Assembly (NCBI RefSeq): GCF_000165395.2
Contig: NC_067396.1
Span: 124,001-188,000 of the forward strand
From: Babesia bovis T2Bo
Taxonomy: Eukaryota > Apicomplexa > Aconoidasida > Piroplasmida > Babesiidae
Direction of reading: 5' to 3'
DNA length: 64,000 nt
Both the position numbers and the translations under genes were made by a program. Below are positions 31,601-43,507 of this stretch, piece after piece (positions within the stretch are counted from its first letter, which is position 1; each line of letters begins with the position of its first letter). The notes under the pieces are model-generated. The model did no database searches and had not been told where the DNA came from. It saw only the letters and a program-made list of their open reading frames with translations.

Positions 31601-33274
31601 TTACTGATCTGCATAAAAAGCGCCTAACTTCTCGTTATAAGTCGATCTTCCCCAATCGACAAAGTAGGTGCGTACATGTTGTAAATCAGGATCCTTATTG
31701 CATCTGGCCAAGTTAGACAGTCTATCATCGAAGTAGTGTACTGGTATTCTGGTATCTAAATCGAGTGCATCCAGTATGTAACGTATTTGTTCTGCCGTAG
31801 TACCATATTCCCGTCCATAAATAAGGGCACTACCCAAGGATTTGATTCCTAGTGCTTTCAATTTCCTTTTAACTATTTCTGAATTTTCAGTATCCGATAC
31901 AATATATACTGGTGCGTGGAAAACCTCTAAATGATGCTTAATCGCACTTAATATTCCACAATTGAATGCTTCATGATGTTGCTTTTGTTCTTCATCTAAA
32001 TGATCGCATTTAGTGCGATATTTAACGATCATATTCCATTTATCTAGGTTGCTGTGTAACTTATCAGATGCCTTTTGAAAACATGCTTCCAAATCATCAG
32101 GTGCTATATTTACTTGTTTCAGTAATTTATTATACGTTGGAATGTTGTCAATATATTGTTTCCCATCAATCTTCCATTCTTCTAATTCGAAAGGCCGTGC
32201 TCCCATTCTTTCAAGTTGATTTTTTCCAAGGTCCTTCACTTTACTTGCATCTCCTCCTTCAGTTAGGTTAGTTACTATATCAATTGCTTTAGCATTCGTA
32301 TCTAGAAGTATATTCAAGGGTTCTTCTTTAGCAACTTCTTCATTATCAATTGCGCTATTTATATAGAACTGCAATGCCGGTATCCAATCAACCTCTGAAT
32401 CTATGAATGGCTGAGCATACCTTGCTCTTGTCGATAGCCACGTTGGTATTTTATGTTCTTCAGCTATCTGATTTAGCAATTCCCCTATTTCTCGTGGTTG
32501 GTCGTTTGTAGAATCGAGTATAGCTCGTGCAGCGGTAATAATTCCATCTCGATGGCAGTTATGCACTACTCCAGACCAATTAATAACAAACACGTCAGGT
32601 GGTACATCTATTTTCCATGTAAACAAATCTGACTTCCCTAGTGGCGGTGTTTTGTTATTTCGCTTATGTCTAAAGTCTGGTAATTCTCCTTTTAATGCCA
32701 TGTCGTTTATATCTAATGGCCCATCTATGTAGTTATCATTTGTACATGCAGATTCCGTATCATCATTTGCATATTGTTCATATACCTCTTTGTTTGTGAG
32801 CGCCTTTCTTAGTGACGGCTTGAAATTGGCGATTGGTGGTATATGTAACTGATATTCTTTTCCTTCCATAAGTTCCATATGTATATTGCGATATTTGTTG
32901 AATAATTTACGTCTTTTATTAACATTTTTATCGTCGTTTTTGTACTCAGTGTTTTCTTCGGTGCGTTTGACATCTGTGTTGTCTGCTGTGTCATTGAGTC
33001 TAGCATTTGTTAATTCAGTTGCCGATTTATGATCCTCGTTTATGTCGTCTTTTGAATAGATCTTATTATGTCTGTATATATATTCTATTCCCTGATTATA
33101 TACTTACCTCGTGGCATAAGGGCAAGTTACTCCATTCTTGCATTTTGGATTCCATATTTTCAGCAATGATAAGTTTTGCATTTCTGTAATTCTATAGTTC
33201 AGAACCACGGCACAATGCAAATAGAACAGTAGTGCGGTGAACAGTGTCCAAAATTGCATATTTTTTATACGCAT
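31601..33274 (-). CDS. Secreted HAD-fold protein lacking catalytic Asp residues
   Basis: There are two exons: 33274-33108 and 33071-31601 (545 aa). The 36-nt intron has a GTAAGTATAT donor and TATACAG acceptor. Exon 1 carries a signal sequence (MQFWTLFTALLFYLHCAVVL). A charged Asp/Asn/Lys-rich linker follows. The C-terminal 400 residues resemble a HAD-like family found in plants and apicomplexans: motif I region DVFVINWSGVV, motif II region PVYIVSDTENSEI, then LIYGREYGTT, and motif IV region VHYFDDRLSNL followed by TYFVDWGRST. In active members motif I reads DFDG; here it is NWSG, so the nucleophile and general acid are both gone. It is probably a secretory-pathway pseudoenzyme or binding protein. 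Confidence 0.72.
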
Positions 33275-33521
33275 CATCCATTGACATTTTGGATGATGGC
33301 ATTAAAGTGACCCTACGTATGCTGTATACGTAGTGATATTAACAATTGATATATGCTTAGTTTCAATTTATATTTCTACTTTTAGAAGATGGACATCTTA
33401 TACTACGATCCTTTTATTTGATTCTCTAAAGGTACACACCTGATGTATGGAACGTGTCTTTTTCCGGATGTGACATATTTAATCGGTACACATTTAGTAA
33501 ATATCGCAACCTAGTGCCACA
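33275..33521. promoter_or_regulatory. Divergent promoter with a perfect palindrome
   Basis: This 247-nt region lies between the starts of the secreted HAD-like gene and a plus-strand 700-codon gene. CTACGTAT (33313-33320) and ATACGTAG (33326-33333) form a perfect inverted repeat with a 5-nt spacer. This is the size and symmetry expected of a dimeric DNA-binding site. No known factor can be named from sequence. Confidence 0.4.
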
Positions 33522-35624
33522 ATGGTAAGTTATGGCACTTTGTGGTCTACTAGCATAGACTTATGGGTACGGGCGTTATTGAAAGACCTTCGACGTAATC
33601 GTACCAGTGCCTTGCTTGGTATATTGCGCACCTTTTCTCGTCGCAGAGGTTTGAAAGCATTTTACACAGCATTGTTACATTGCTGTGGTGACTATAATGA
33701 TCCATTAGTGGTTCTTTTGCTGAGGTTATGTCAACTAAGTCGTTATAAAGTTGACATACCTAAGGATGATTCAGAGGTATCGTCATCTACCAAATCTAAA
33801 GTTACGGTTCAGGATGGCAAAATACCTACTTATTGTATGTTGAGTCGTTGTATTCTTGCTACTATTACGCCTTTCTTACTTCACGTGCTGCTTAGTCGTC
33901 GCAAGGTTCCCATGAGACATCAATCACGATGTCATTGTCACTCTGCTATAATTCAGGATTTCAATGTATTCGCTTCGAATAGCAGCGCTATATCAGAAAG
34001 TTATATTGCTAGATGCCGGAGAAGTAGTACTCGTTTACGTTCAAAGTACAGCATCATACCGCGTTCGGCTTGGTTGAACTCAGGAAATGCTGGTCGATTA
34101 GAGCGTGCTATTTACTATTCGGGTAGTACATTATCTTTGTTGAGACAAGTTGACCCATCTGAGAGTGCTACCCAGAATGAAATCGTGGACCGTATAAAGT
34201 CTTCAGATATTATTAATCAAAATCCTATTGACAACATATCGGGATTACAGGCGGTATTAGTACTGATATCCGAGATGCATAATGTACGTGTTTCTGATGC
34301 TATACCGTGTTCTTTGTATCAGGTTTATGAGAATCTACAGGGTACACAGGGTCCTATATCCACTTGTATCGAAGACGCTATAGTATATTTGCAGCGCTTG
34401 AAGACGTTAGACCTTGATTTCAAGAGCAATCGCATTCAATTATTACGTGATGCTGCTAAGGAGTATAATTCATTCAATCAACAATTCGTTGGTCACACCA
34501 ATGTTCAGGTCCGTGAGCCTGGTATATGGGACAATGTGAAGCGGGCATTCCGCATGAATCCGGCATGCAAACATCAGCCAAAAACTGGATTCTACCGTCG
34601 TATATCGGTTTCGGATTACTTTAGTAACTCTATTGGCCAGGGTATTGATGATCGTCAGTTATCGTTTATCGTTGGTAACTGTTTACTGTTTAGCAGTGAA
34701 TATATCAATATTTATGTGAAGTTGTACAGTGCATTGACTCATGGAGGTGGATCATCATTTTTTACTTTCTATGATCGTTTTTTGATGCTGGCCGCACGTG
34801 CTATGATTTATAACGGTGATAATGCTAACTACATAGATGATGACATGAAGTTATCTCCTCCTTTGATATTTTATTACACGTTTCTCAACGTCATTGGTTC
34901 CATATCGGGTGATGTATTTGTTCCGTTGACTGAGAAATCATTATATTTTACCGATAAAACTTTTGTGGATTGGATATCTAATGCCATGTTTGTATCATGC
35001 AATAAATACGCATCTACTGAAAGTTCAACCTCCAGTGCCTTCACAAAGGGCGACTCAACAATGATTGATACCTCTTTGGATTCTTCATTAAGTGAATTGA
35101 GTGGAAATAAGGAAGGATTAAGTCACGTTGAGAACCCGGTTGTATCTGTTTGTAATGATCTTATATCAAATAGACGATCAATATTACAAGGGTCATTAGC
35201 TCCGTATGCTCGGAGGGTATATATATCTGAAGAAGCTATTTTGTGTATATTACGTGCTCATACTTTGATTTTTAAGATAAATTTTGACCACATGCGTGGT
35301 TCATTCCGTCACATTCAAGACTGTTTCAAGAGATATATGGAACTTCATTCTTTGGGTTCATCTACTAGAGATGTTAGTACATTTCAGTCATTTGTTAAAG
35401 ATGTTCTTTCCGGGCGTCGTTCATTGCATGATAGCAAGTACAATGCTTCCTACATTCGTCTTGCGTTGCCGTATGCCTTATATTCATATGCGCAACTAGT
35501 ATTCACTCAGCTGAGTAAATGCGCTTCGCGATATACGTACCCTCAAGCTTTTTGGCTATCAAACTGTCACATGGCCATATTATCTAGGCGTATACGTGGT
35601 CGTGTTAGTGAACCACATTTATAA
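33522..35624 (+). CDS. Unrecognised large helical protein
   Basis: A single exon of 700 aa. The ATG at 33522 is followed directly by GTAAGT, which looks like a splice donor, but the long frame reads through it without interruption. The protein is Arg- and Ser-rich and mainly helical. There is one moderately hydrophobic stretch near residue 120 (CILATITPFLLHVLLSRR), several Cys/His-containing stretches, and a basic end (RRIRGRVSEPHL). It has no signal peptide or known catalytic motif. A putative ordered core lies around ILVSEMHNVRVSDAIPC-like sequence at 245-330. I cannot assign a family. Confidence 0.65.
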   Translation: MVSYGTLWSTSIDLWVRALLKDLRRNRTSALLGILRTFSRRRGLKAFYTALLHCCGDYNDPLVVLLLRLCQLSRYKVDIPKDDSEVSSSTKSKVTVQDGKIPTYCMLSRCILATITPFLLHVLLSRRKVPMRHQSRCHCHSAIIQDFNVFASNSSAISESYIARCRRSSTRLRSKYSIIPRSAWLNSGNAGRLERAIYYSGSTLSLLRQVDPSESATQNEIVDRIKSSDIINQNPIDNISGLQAVLVLISEMHNVRVSDAIPCSLYQVYENLQGTQGPISTCIEDAIVYLQRLKTLDLDFKSNRIQLLRDAAKEYNSFNQQFVGHTNVQVREPGIWDNVKRAFRMNPACKHQPKTGFYRRISVSDYFSNSIGQGIDDRQLSFIVGNCLLFSSEYINIYVKLYSALTHGGGSSFFTFYDRFLMLAARAMIYNGDNANYIDDDMKLSPPLIFYYTFLNVIGSISGDVFVPLTEKSLYFTDKTFVDWISNAMFVSCNKYASTESSTSSAFTKGDSTMIDTSLDSSLSELSGNKEGLSHVENPVVSVCNDLISNRRSILQGSLAPYARRVYISEEAILCILRAHTLIFKINFDHMRGSFRHIQDCFKRYMELHSLGSSTRDVSTFQSFVKDVLSGRRSLHDSKYNASYIRLALPYALYSYAQLVFTQLSKCASRYTYPQAFWLSNCHMAILSRRIRGRVSEPHL

Positions 35625-35967
35625 ATGTTTACTTAATTGTAATCAACATTGCGGTTATCTAAGTGTTTATTGTCCGTAATATATAACAAATCATTGTGCC
35701 AACAAATGGATATATTTTTAAAGGCTCTCCTTGATCATTACATAGATTCTACGGCGCTGTATATATTTATTTGTTATCGATTGGTATATATACATAGATA
35801 AACGTATAGCTGTATAATGAAGAACAGGTATTACGTCAATAGTATAAAATGTGTAGAATCTGGTTTCAGATAGGCTATATAGTGGGTAACTAACATAACG
35901 TTGTGTGGTTGTTATAAATTCAGTTTGATTCCTTGTAGATTCTATTATTAATTTACCACATTAAAAA
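35625..35967. other. Intergenic region
   Basis: A 343-nt AT-rich spacer between same-strand genes, with many ATATAT runs. No ORF or RNA gene is seen. Confidence 0.35.
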
Positions 35968-36111
35968 ATGTTTAACACACATCGTGAGCAGTCGCTTGAA
36001 GATCAGGTCAAGTCTTCATTTAAGACTAAGGCTAAGATGTTCTTATTCACGATCGCATTATCCAAGGTCGTTGATTTGAGTCTTCAACTGTTAATGTCAA
36101 CTGTTGAATAG
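35968..36111 (+). CDS. Micro-ORF with one membrane segment (47 aa), or first exon of the zf-HIT gene
   Basis: The ATG at 35968 and TAG at 36109-36111 give a 47-residue protein. A charged N-terminus (MFNTHREQSLEDQVKSSFK) is followed by one hydrophobic segment (MFLFTIALSKVVDLSLQLL). This is the layout of small mitochondrial outer-membrane or ER subunits. Alternatively the frame could splice after ALSK through GTCGTT...TTATAG into the zf-HIT ORF, which starts 18 nt downstream. The donor for that is weak. I cannot identify the product. Confidence 0.4.
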   Translation: MFNTHREQSLEDQVKSSFKTKAKMFLFTIALSKVVDLSLQLLMSTVE

Positions 36112-36129
36112 TAGAGTAAATTATAGTTC

Positions 36130-36528
36130 ATGATGATTTGTTTTGATTGTAGGTCGACGGTTTGTCCATATCGTTACAAATGTTGTTATCGTAATTTCTG
36201 CAGTGTGTCTTGTTACAAGGGCCATCAATGCCCCGGTCCAGCCGAGAAGGCTTCAACTGAGGATAAGTCTATGGGCGATTTATATGTTACTTTGGATTCA
36301 ACGGACATCAAACTTTCCGAAGCTCAGATAAGTACTTTGAGGGGTGACCCTCAGCTTCGAGCATCACTTGCTAACGGCAGTTTACGTGATGTTCTAAAGA
36401 CAATTGCAATTTCTGAGGACCCTATATCAACCATGGCTCCATATATGGGCGATGCAACGTTTTCAGGGTTTGTTAATAACGTACTAGCCTTGTTGGATTG
36501 TGTTGATCAGACAAATCATCTGGACTAA
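36130..36528 (+). CDS. HIT-type zinc-finger protein, ZNHIT3-like
   Basis: The protein is 132 aa. The first 35 residues hold a zf-HIT treble-clef: CFDCRSTVCPYRYKCC followed by NFCSVSCYKGHQC, giving the expected pairs of Cys and a terminal His/Cys. The C-terminal part (LSEAQISTLRGDPQLRASL, then LRDVLKTI) matches the short helical region of ZNHIT3/Hit1. That protein takes part in box C/D snoRNP assembly. The zinc finger begins almost at the ATG, so an upstream exon (see the 47-codon ORF just before) cannot be excluded. Confidence 0.8.
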   Translation: MMICFDCRSTVCPYRYKCCYRNFCSVSCYKGHQCPGPAEKASTEDKSMGDLYVTLDSTDIKLSEAQISTLRGDPQLRASLANGSLRDVLKTIAISEDPISTMAPYMGDATFSGFVNNVLALLDCVDQTNHLD

Positions 36529-36610
36529 TATGTTCTACTTTTTCATAGTTACATTATATGTATACAAAATTTCATTTAATGCACTGTATATTTAGTCAGT
36601 GTCAGCAATG

Positions 36611-39600
36611 TCATTCAACATAATCTTCATCAGTTTGGTCCTCATCGTTCTCTTGGATATCACTGAGCACTTGTTGCGATGGTTTGGTTGAATGATTAAG
36701 TTTTCCAGATGGTTTCGTGATTTCTGTTGTAATGCTATTCTTTGTTCTACCTTCGTTGGGTATTACCATGGCGCACATTTCTCTTGACACTAGGTTAGAG
36801 AGATACGCATCGTAAGCGTCCACTAAGTTTGCGAATGCCTTTGTATCATTGATGGCGTATTTTACCTTAATAGTTGTTGAATTATCAACAACGACTGCAT
36901 CTTTCGTATCACGTAGAGTGCTATGATATTGCTTTGCGATTTTCTGCAATTGTCCGGTTATCATTTGAACCAGGTCGTTGATAACCTTTAGGTTATTTTT
37001 TGATTTTACAAAACCACCCTTTTCCATATACGTCAACAGTACTCTCATATCTCTTAGATCCATGAGTGCTACTTGTGGATTTTCCATTGCGCAGATATCA
37101 CTCATTGACTTTTTATCGCCTTCGACTATGTTATATTTATCTAATGCACCTAATTTCTCCACTAGTTTCGTCACATCCTGTTTGATGAACATGGCTATAA
37201 TTGAATTGATGAACTGCACGAAACCACCTTTATCAGCTAGCACTGGTCCTTTATCAATAGTGATTAGCATGATCCACTTGAAGTACTTTGCCAATGATTC
37301 AAGTGAGAAGTATAGTGGTGACTTGTGCATGATGGTTTGTATAATGAACGTGATTAGCTGGGTGAAGCCTGACATTTTCAGGTCTAATAGCAGGGCGTGG
37401 TGTATTGACCTCATGAGTACTTGTTCCAACACTTTGTGAAAGTTGCGCAGGTGCCTATACGAGAGTGTGGGATACAATGCGCATGTGCTGGCGATGGCCT
37501 GCTTATCTTCGGGCGTGATATGTGTATGGAGATCATTTTGTATGAACTTGAACTCTGAGATACATCTTCTCTCTGTTGTAGGTGCTATAAATACCAATTC
37601 AAGCATGCCTCTTAATCTGAGTACTGCCAGTTCATCCATCACAGTACTTTTGTCATCGCTTTTCATATCTGATTCTACGTTCTTGATCGTCATTGACTCA
37701 GTGAGTACCAGTTTCAACGCCATTCTGATAGCTAGTGACTGGACGTATTTCGATGTTTTAACTGTACAGAATACAATTCCCCAGATAACATCCTTTATAT
37801 CTTCTACAATGTTTTCGTCCACATTGAATTCGGGTGCTGCTTTCTGGTGTATATCCACGTTAACCAGTAGCAGATCTGTAAGTGTCACCAGATACATCTC
37901 ACACCTTAATGTTTGAACCTCAATACGTCTTTTATGTGCTTCATCATTTTTATGATTTGCTTCTTGTGACTGCGTCAAGAGTCCTTCAAGTATGGACAGT
38001 GCCCCTTTGAGTGCTACGTAGAACGCATTTAACTGTCTCGACAATTCAATTTTTCCTTTGTTCAACATGCACCACGTTGCTAGACATTTACTTGTGAGTA
38101 CATCGCAGTACTGATCCGTTATAGATTGATTTCTCCACCTGACCACTGTTGAGCAGAAGAATGACATTTGCGGTAGCAGTATAGCTCTTGGGAAATCAGT
38201 CAATCCGGGATCCTCTGGGCATATGCTTTGTGTTTGCGCTAGGAACGCTTCGACTATCGCCATAATTCGTGACCATCTAAGCTTGAGGTGTGACCTGATG
38301 ACATCAGCGAATGCTTGTTGCTTTTCCAGTATAGATTCAAGTGCTTCTTTCTGTATTTCCAATGCCTTCTTTTCTATATGTCCCTCTCTACTTACGCTCA
38401 TTACATTTGCTAATTCCGCCTGTTGTGTGATTGTCTGATCCATTTGCTCTTCTAGTTTTGCGTTTAGTAGGTTAAGGTGCTCGATAGAGTATTTGGTTGG
38501 ATCAAACATTTTAATTTTATCCATTTCCATGCGTTCCAAATCTTCTCTCCTTATACTTATGTTTGATATCCCAGAGGTCTGGAACGGGTCATTGATATCT
38601 GAGATGATAGTGAGTAATTTTCTCGTGATCACCTTTTCATAGTTCATCTTTTCATTCTTCGGATCATCGCCTATAAACATGCCTTCTATTTTGAACTTCC
38701 TGGCGTATACATACCTCAACAAGCTAATAGCGGTGAACGTAAATCCAGATTTGAGCCATTTACTTGGTAGTGCGTCACTGAACGAGTTGTTTCCTAGCGT
38801 CGTTTGTGAGATAACATCTGTCATCAATCCCTTTATATTACCTCTTACGGGTCCGTACAGCAGTATTTTATCACATATGTTTTCCACTAGTGCCACTTGG
38901 TATGCATCTTCTATTTCATGGTAGTGCAGTATGATAGCAAGCGACCTCAGCCCATGTGACACTAGCGATGTATTGGTATAGTGCCCTTTCATTGTGATTT
39001 CCTCTGATGGTGTGTATTGATGCAGTATATTCGATTGGTTGTTTTCCCGTGCATCCATGAATTGGGTCTCATCATCTGAGTTGGCCGTGATTGCTCTTTG
39101 CGGCGCTTCGTCACTATCTGCTGGCATATCACAAAGCTGGGTGAGTAGGAAATGTGCATAAGATATTACATCCACTACATTGATTAATCTCCTTTCCTCT
39201 GGCAATGACGTATTTTGGTAGAATACACTAAGTAACACTAATTCTCCTGGAGTTAGCGACTTAAATCTTACCATGTACGACGCAATATTTTCTTGAGTAA
39301 ACATATGGTTACGGGCACTTGACTGGTTCGAGACCTTAGTGTAGAAATCTGTGTTTTGCATTATTAATCCAATGGCATTTTCCAGTGGAGTAATATCGTC
39401 TGCGTGTGAAATCATATCGGTTATAAACCCTGTTATGTCTCCGGATTCATCTATCCAGTATTCTAGCATTTGTAGGTAGGCCGACTGCACCTCTTTATTT
39501 TTTTCCTGGGACCCGTAGTACATTATTTGCATACACAATTCCACTGGTATGAGTGCGTATGTCGAGGCTAGTTTATTGTATACCCCGATACGTACATCTT

Positions 39601-40754
39601 TGTCCACATCTCCCAGGTGTGAGATGAGTTGGATAAGGATCGGTACTACAGCATCGATATTGTGTGGTACGGCAGTACCTGTCAATGCCGCAAGTCTTAC
39701 ATTAGCATTTGCATCTCCTATATGCTTTACAATTTCGTTCATTACCTTGCCATCCTATATATCATGTAAACAATGCAATGATATTTACCTGTACTTTGGA
39801 TAGAAGTTCGATGCACTTGCAACGTATATCCTTGTTTGGATCCGCTAGTAGTGATCCAAATGTATCCACGTATTTATTCAGCAATCCTCTGGGTATTCCC
39901 ACTGAGTCTATAAGTACATTTTTCATGATGGCTTGTGTCGCGTTAACGAAGACGTGTCTATACCTTCTCTCTCGTGCATAGCACAGTTGTAACACTGTAT
40001 CCCATATTCTGTAGACTATAAGTGGTATCTTGGGTATAAGCCTTTCTATGTTCATTGCCATAGGGGTTTTCAAGGTGCTATGATTAGTCATTAGGTAATC
40101 AGCTCTCATTGCATTCCGGTATATAAAATCCGTCATTGCATGGACAATAGTTTCAGTGTCGCTTGAGATTTTAGATTCCATTACATAGCACAGCGAGAGC
40201 ACTGAGTTTGTATATATAGCATCTGCAAGGTACTCGAATTTTTTATCCATTGTAGCATCCGTGGTGGCACGTGTGTTTAAAATGCTTTCGATTACTTCTT
40301 TGAGTGGCAAAGACATCATTGGCAATGCTTCTTCAGCTGGTATGCGATCTTCTATAATCCTCGTCATGCAGATGATATAAGCTGTTTTATATACCTCCAG
40401 TTTCTTGAGGGTATAAGCACTGGCATGTAATGACAATTTTAGGTCCTTATTAGGGCTTTCGCAACCATCATCTGAGTCTTCTTCGTTGTCATTTTTTGTT
40501 ACCGAGTGATTCGTTGTAGCTGCAGGATACCATTCAACATCCAAAGTTCCTGAGAGCAGACCTTCTAGTACGTTCATTTGCGGCACTTCCGTTATCATTT
40601 CATCTCCATCATCAATGGTGGATGATTCCTTATTCTCCGTTTCATTGATAACTTGCTTAGTTCTTGATTTCCTTACTTTTCGCTTCAAGCTATCAGTTAC
40701 TGGGTGACGTCGTCCCCTTTTTGCGGGCTTGCCTATGTCTTCCACATCTCTCAT
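36611..40754 (-). CDS. Condensin subunit 3 (CAP-G type HEAT-repeat protein)
   Basis: There are two exons: 40754-39789 and 39754-36611 (1369 aa). The 34-nt intron splits LSKVQ from DGKVM. A basic, acidic-patched N-terminus (PAKRGRRHPVTDSLKRK) precedes a long run of HEAT repeats. The best is DPNKDIRCKCIELLSKVQ, then IGDANANVRLAALTG, then LGDVDKDVRIGVYNKLAS, the conserved condensin HEAT block. A Glu/Gln-rich coiled segment (LNAKLEEQMDQTITQQAEL) lies in the middle. The C-terminal tail is acidic. Non-SMC subunit G binds DNA and subunit H during mitotic chromosome compaction. Subunit H (CAP-H) is encoded about 9 kb away in this same window. Confidence 0.8.
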
Positions 40755-41618
40755 TTTGATCTTTTACTTGAATTATCAGCTGCTGTTACGTATTTATAGG
40801 CTTGAACCCATGTAAAATATTCATATTCAGTGTTATTCTAATCATGTTAGCATTTATAGCTTGATATGAGTGCAAATGAATCTCTACTGATCACCCGCAT
40901 ATCGATATTTGCAGGGTAACATCACACATCACGTCACCATATTCGCGTGAAGTAATTCGGGTGCTTTTATAGCGAAATTGCGAATATTTTTTTTAATAGT
41001 CACCATGATGTTATACGTATCATATGTGCGGTAATTACGCTATTTATACATTGTTAATGGTATTTGTAGATGTATATTAGTGTTAAATAGATACAATGTG
41101 GGTTGATACCTTATAAATTACGTATTTTAGATACTTATTGTAGTTTATCAAACGTTATACTCCAACGACGGTATGTAACGTTGACCATAGCTTATAACTA
41201 TTTACAGTGCTTTATAACATTCACCGAGTTTTGAAAACAACAGAATCGGTAATATAATCATAAAAGATATACATTTTATTGCGAAATTAACATTATAAAT
41301 ACAGTTTAATGAAGGTAGCTACTCTATCCAACTGTAACGAGTTTCTATATAATTTCATGAATCATAATTTATAATGCGTAATAAAAAAGTATACAAAATT
41401 TTTAAATTAATCTTTTGTGAATGCATATTAAATATTTATATTGGTTGAATCGAATGTGTCACACTGTTGTGTAACCCCCTGTCTAATCCTTTTGAGAGGT
41501 ATCAATGCGAATGTGTTGACAGTATTTGTTTTATTATAGATGGTTTATAATATGGTTGTACTTTTGGGGTTATTTTTGTGATCAATATGTAATACAATGA
41601 GTTGAAATCGTTAATCCT
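40755..41618. promoter_or_regulatory. Divergent intergenic region
   Basis: This 864-nt AT-rich stretch lies between the condensin subunit 3 start (minus) and the transporter start (plus). It has poly-A/T tracts (for example TTTTTTTTAATAG near 40990). No ORF, RNA gene or strong repeat is seen. It should contain both promoters. Confidence 0.4.
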
Positions 41619-43507
41619 ATGGAGTTGCATCATGCATCGGATAGCAATGCCATTCCTGGCGTTGCGCCAAGTGGTTTTGTTCGATCTCGTAAGCGTTTCA
41701 AGGCTTACACATGGTCGTACAAGAAGACTATTACGCCAATAGCTTCATTTTTTCTGGTTGTTAACCAGATGATTGGCATTGGTTAGTTTTGTGTAGTCTG
41801 TTATGAAATTTAATAGGTATGAGTGACATTCCTTCAGTAATGCGTGATGGTGGTTGGATTCCGGCACTGATTGCTAATTTGTTGATATCCATAGTTGCTG
41901 CTTTATGCAGTTTGATGTTACTTCGTGCGATGACCTTGATTCCTCATAATGAGAACTTTGGTCACCGTATAGAGTACAGTGCATTGGTGAAGTATTATTT
42001 ATCGGATTACAATTTCAGGCTCGTATCTATATTGAATCATGTTGGCAACCTTTGCAGTGTGATCAGTGGTATATTGGCATTTTCTAAGCTTGTTGATTTA
42101 CTGCTTGTGAAGGCTTTTGGATGGACATTAGCATTCCAGGTTCATCCATTTGTATTTATCGGTCGTGCTGATCTTGATGTTGTCACTGGTATATACGAAT
42201 CGGGTTCATATCATGGTGAGGGTGTTCATTCCATGCGTTTGGCTATAACCCTGGGTTATGTGATATGTGCTTTGGTTTGCTTGCGTTTAAGTTCATGTGC
42301 TCTTGAGGAGACTATGGGTTTTCACGTATTTTCATTCTTTGCATTCATTGGTTGTGGTATGCAGATGGCTATATTTGGTTTGACTCGTAGTCTTCGTGTT
42401 GGCGCAGCCAAGCGGCCTCCTGCATTGGGGAACCTTAGATTTGTAAAGCTGCTGTTGACTTTTGTTGAGAACTTCAGTGTGGCAAGCAGTACTCCTTCAT
42501 GGGCCAATGAGATGACTAATGATGTAAAGGTCAGCCGTACTATGTGGACTAGTACGTTGTTTACGGCTATTGTATACCATGTACTGGGTTACATATTCTG
42601 TTTTGCTTTTCCTGACAATTCTGGTGACATAGTGAGTGACATACTATTGAGCAACACTGGTGTTTTAGCTCACGCTGCATTATGTTTATTCGTTGCTGTG
42701 AACGTGTTGCCTGATGTTGTGTTCGGTACTATTAGTACTAAATATAACTTGCTGAACCTGGGTTATTGTAACCGTGGCGCTGCCTATTTTTGGGGCTGTG
42801 TATTACCGTTTACATTCAGTTGGCTTTTATCTAATGAGTCATATTTCATTGATTACTTGGGTCACATTGGTTTGATATCAGCTTTGTTTTGTGACTTTGT
42901 GGTTCCGGTAATTGTGTACAAGGTAGCAACTGCCGGTTTTGCAGACCTTTCAACATCAGCACATGGTTCGTTGCAAAGGCAAAAGTCTTTTATATTAGAT
43001 GATAATAATAATTCAGCATTATTCAAACGCGGCACTAGTCTATTATTCAAGAATATGAGCACGTTTGGTCGTGCATTCACGTGTGACTACATTAATCGTG
43101 GTCAGAGTAACGACCAATCCACTATAGTCCCTCTTGAGGATGGTGGTTCATTTCTTGATAGGTACGACATGCCCGTTGATGAGAATGGGAAGCCTATTGA
43201 CTACGCTACTTTTAAGATAATTCGTCCTCCACTGACCCCTCGTGAGGATGACCATTTGTATAATGTCATTTCTATGAAGAAGCGTAAGAGTCGTGTATCG
43301 TTTGACTTTCCGGATGACGATGATTTTGAGGACGACGTTCAATGTAGTACATCGTCGTTAGACGCTGAAAGAGATGTTCCGCAGAAACGAGTTGAGTTAT
43401 TTCCATTCGTTTCTCTTGAGCGTCACAGTGGTTTGTTAACTCAGTTTATATTGGCAACATTGGCTACGTTTGCTGTTGTTCCAATGTTCCTCAACTTTTG
43501 GCTATAG
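41619..43507 (+). CDS. Amino-acid transporter-like multi-spanning protein
   Basis: There are two exons: 41619-41781 and 41817-43507 (617 aa). The phase-1 intron GTTAGT...TTAATAG interrupts the first membrane helix and restores NQMIGIG before MSDIPSVM. The protein has about ten to eleven hydrophobic spans, beginning ITPIASFFLVVNQMIGIG. A helix-breaking Gly motif in span 1 is typical of the amino acid/auxin permease (SLC32/36/38) superfamily. A long hydrophilic loop of about 170 residues (Asp, Ser and Arg-rich) precedes the last helix, which ends LATFAVVPMFLNFWL. Substrate and membrane are unknown; the plasma membrane is a reasonable guess for a parasite that scavenges amino acids. Confidence 0.75.

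Noticed and set aside
33522..33527. Splice donor GTAAGT right after the ATG of the 700-aa gene
   Set aside because: Splicing there (acceptor CTACTAG) would shift out of the long open frame, so the uninterrupted ORF is preferred.
37443..37916. Plus-strand ORF of 157 codons (and 36978-37439, 153 codons) inside the condensin subunit 3 gene
   Set aside because: Antisense to a recognisable long protein. The Ser/Leu-rich composition is what the reverse frame of a helical gene gives, and no family features are present.
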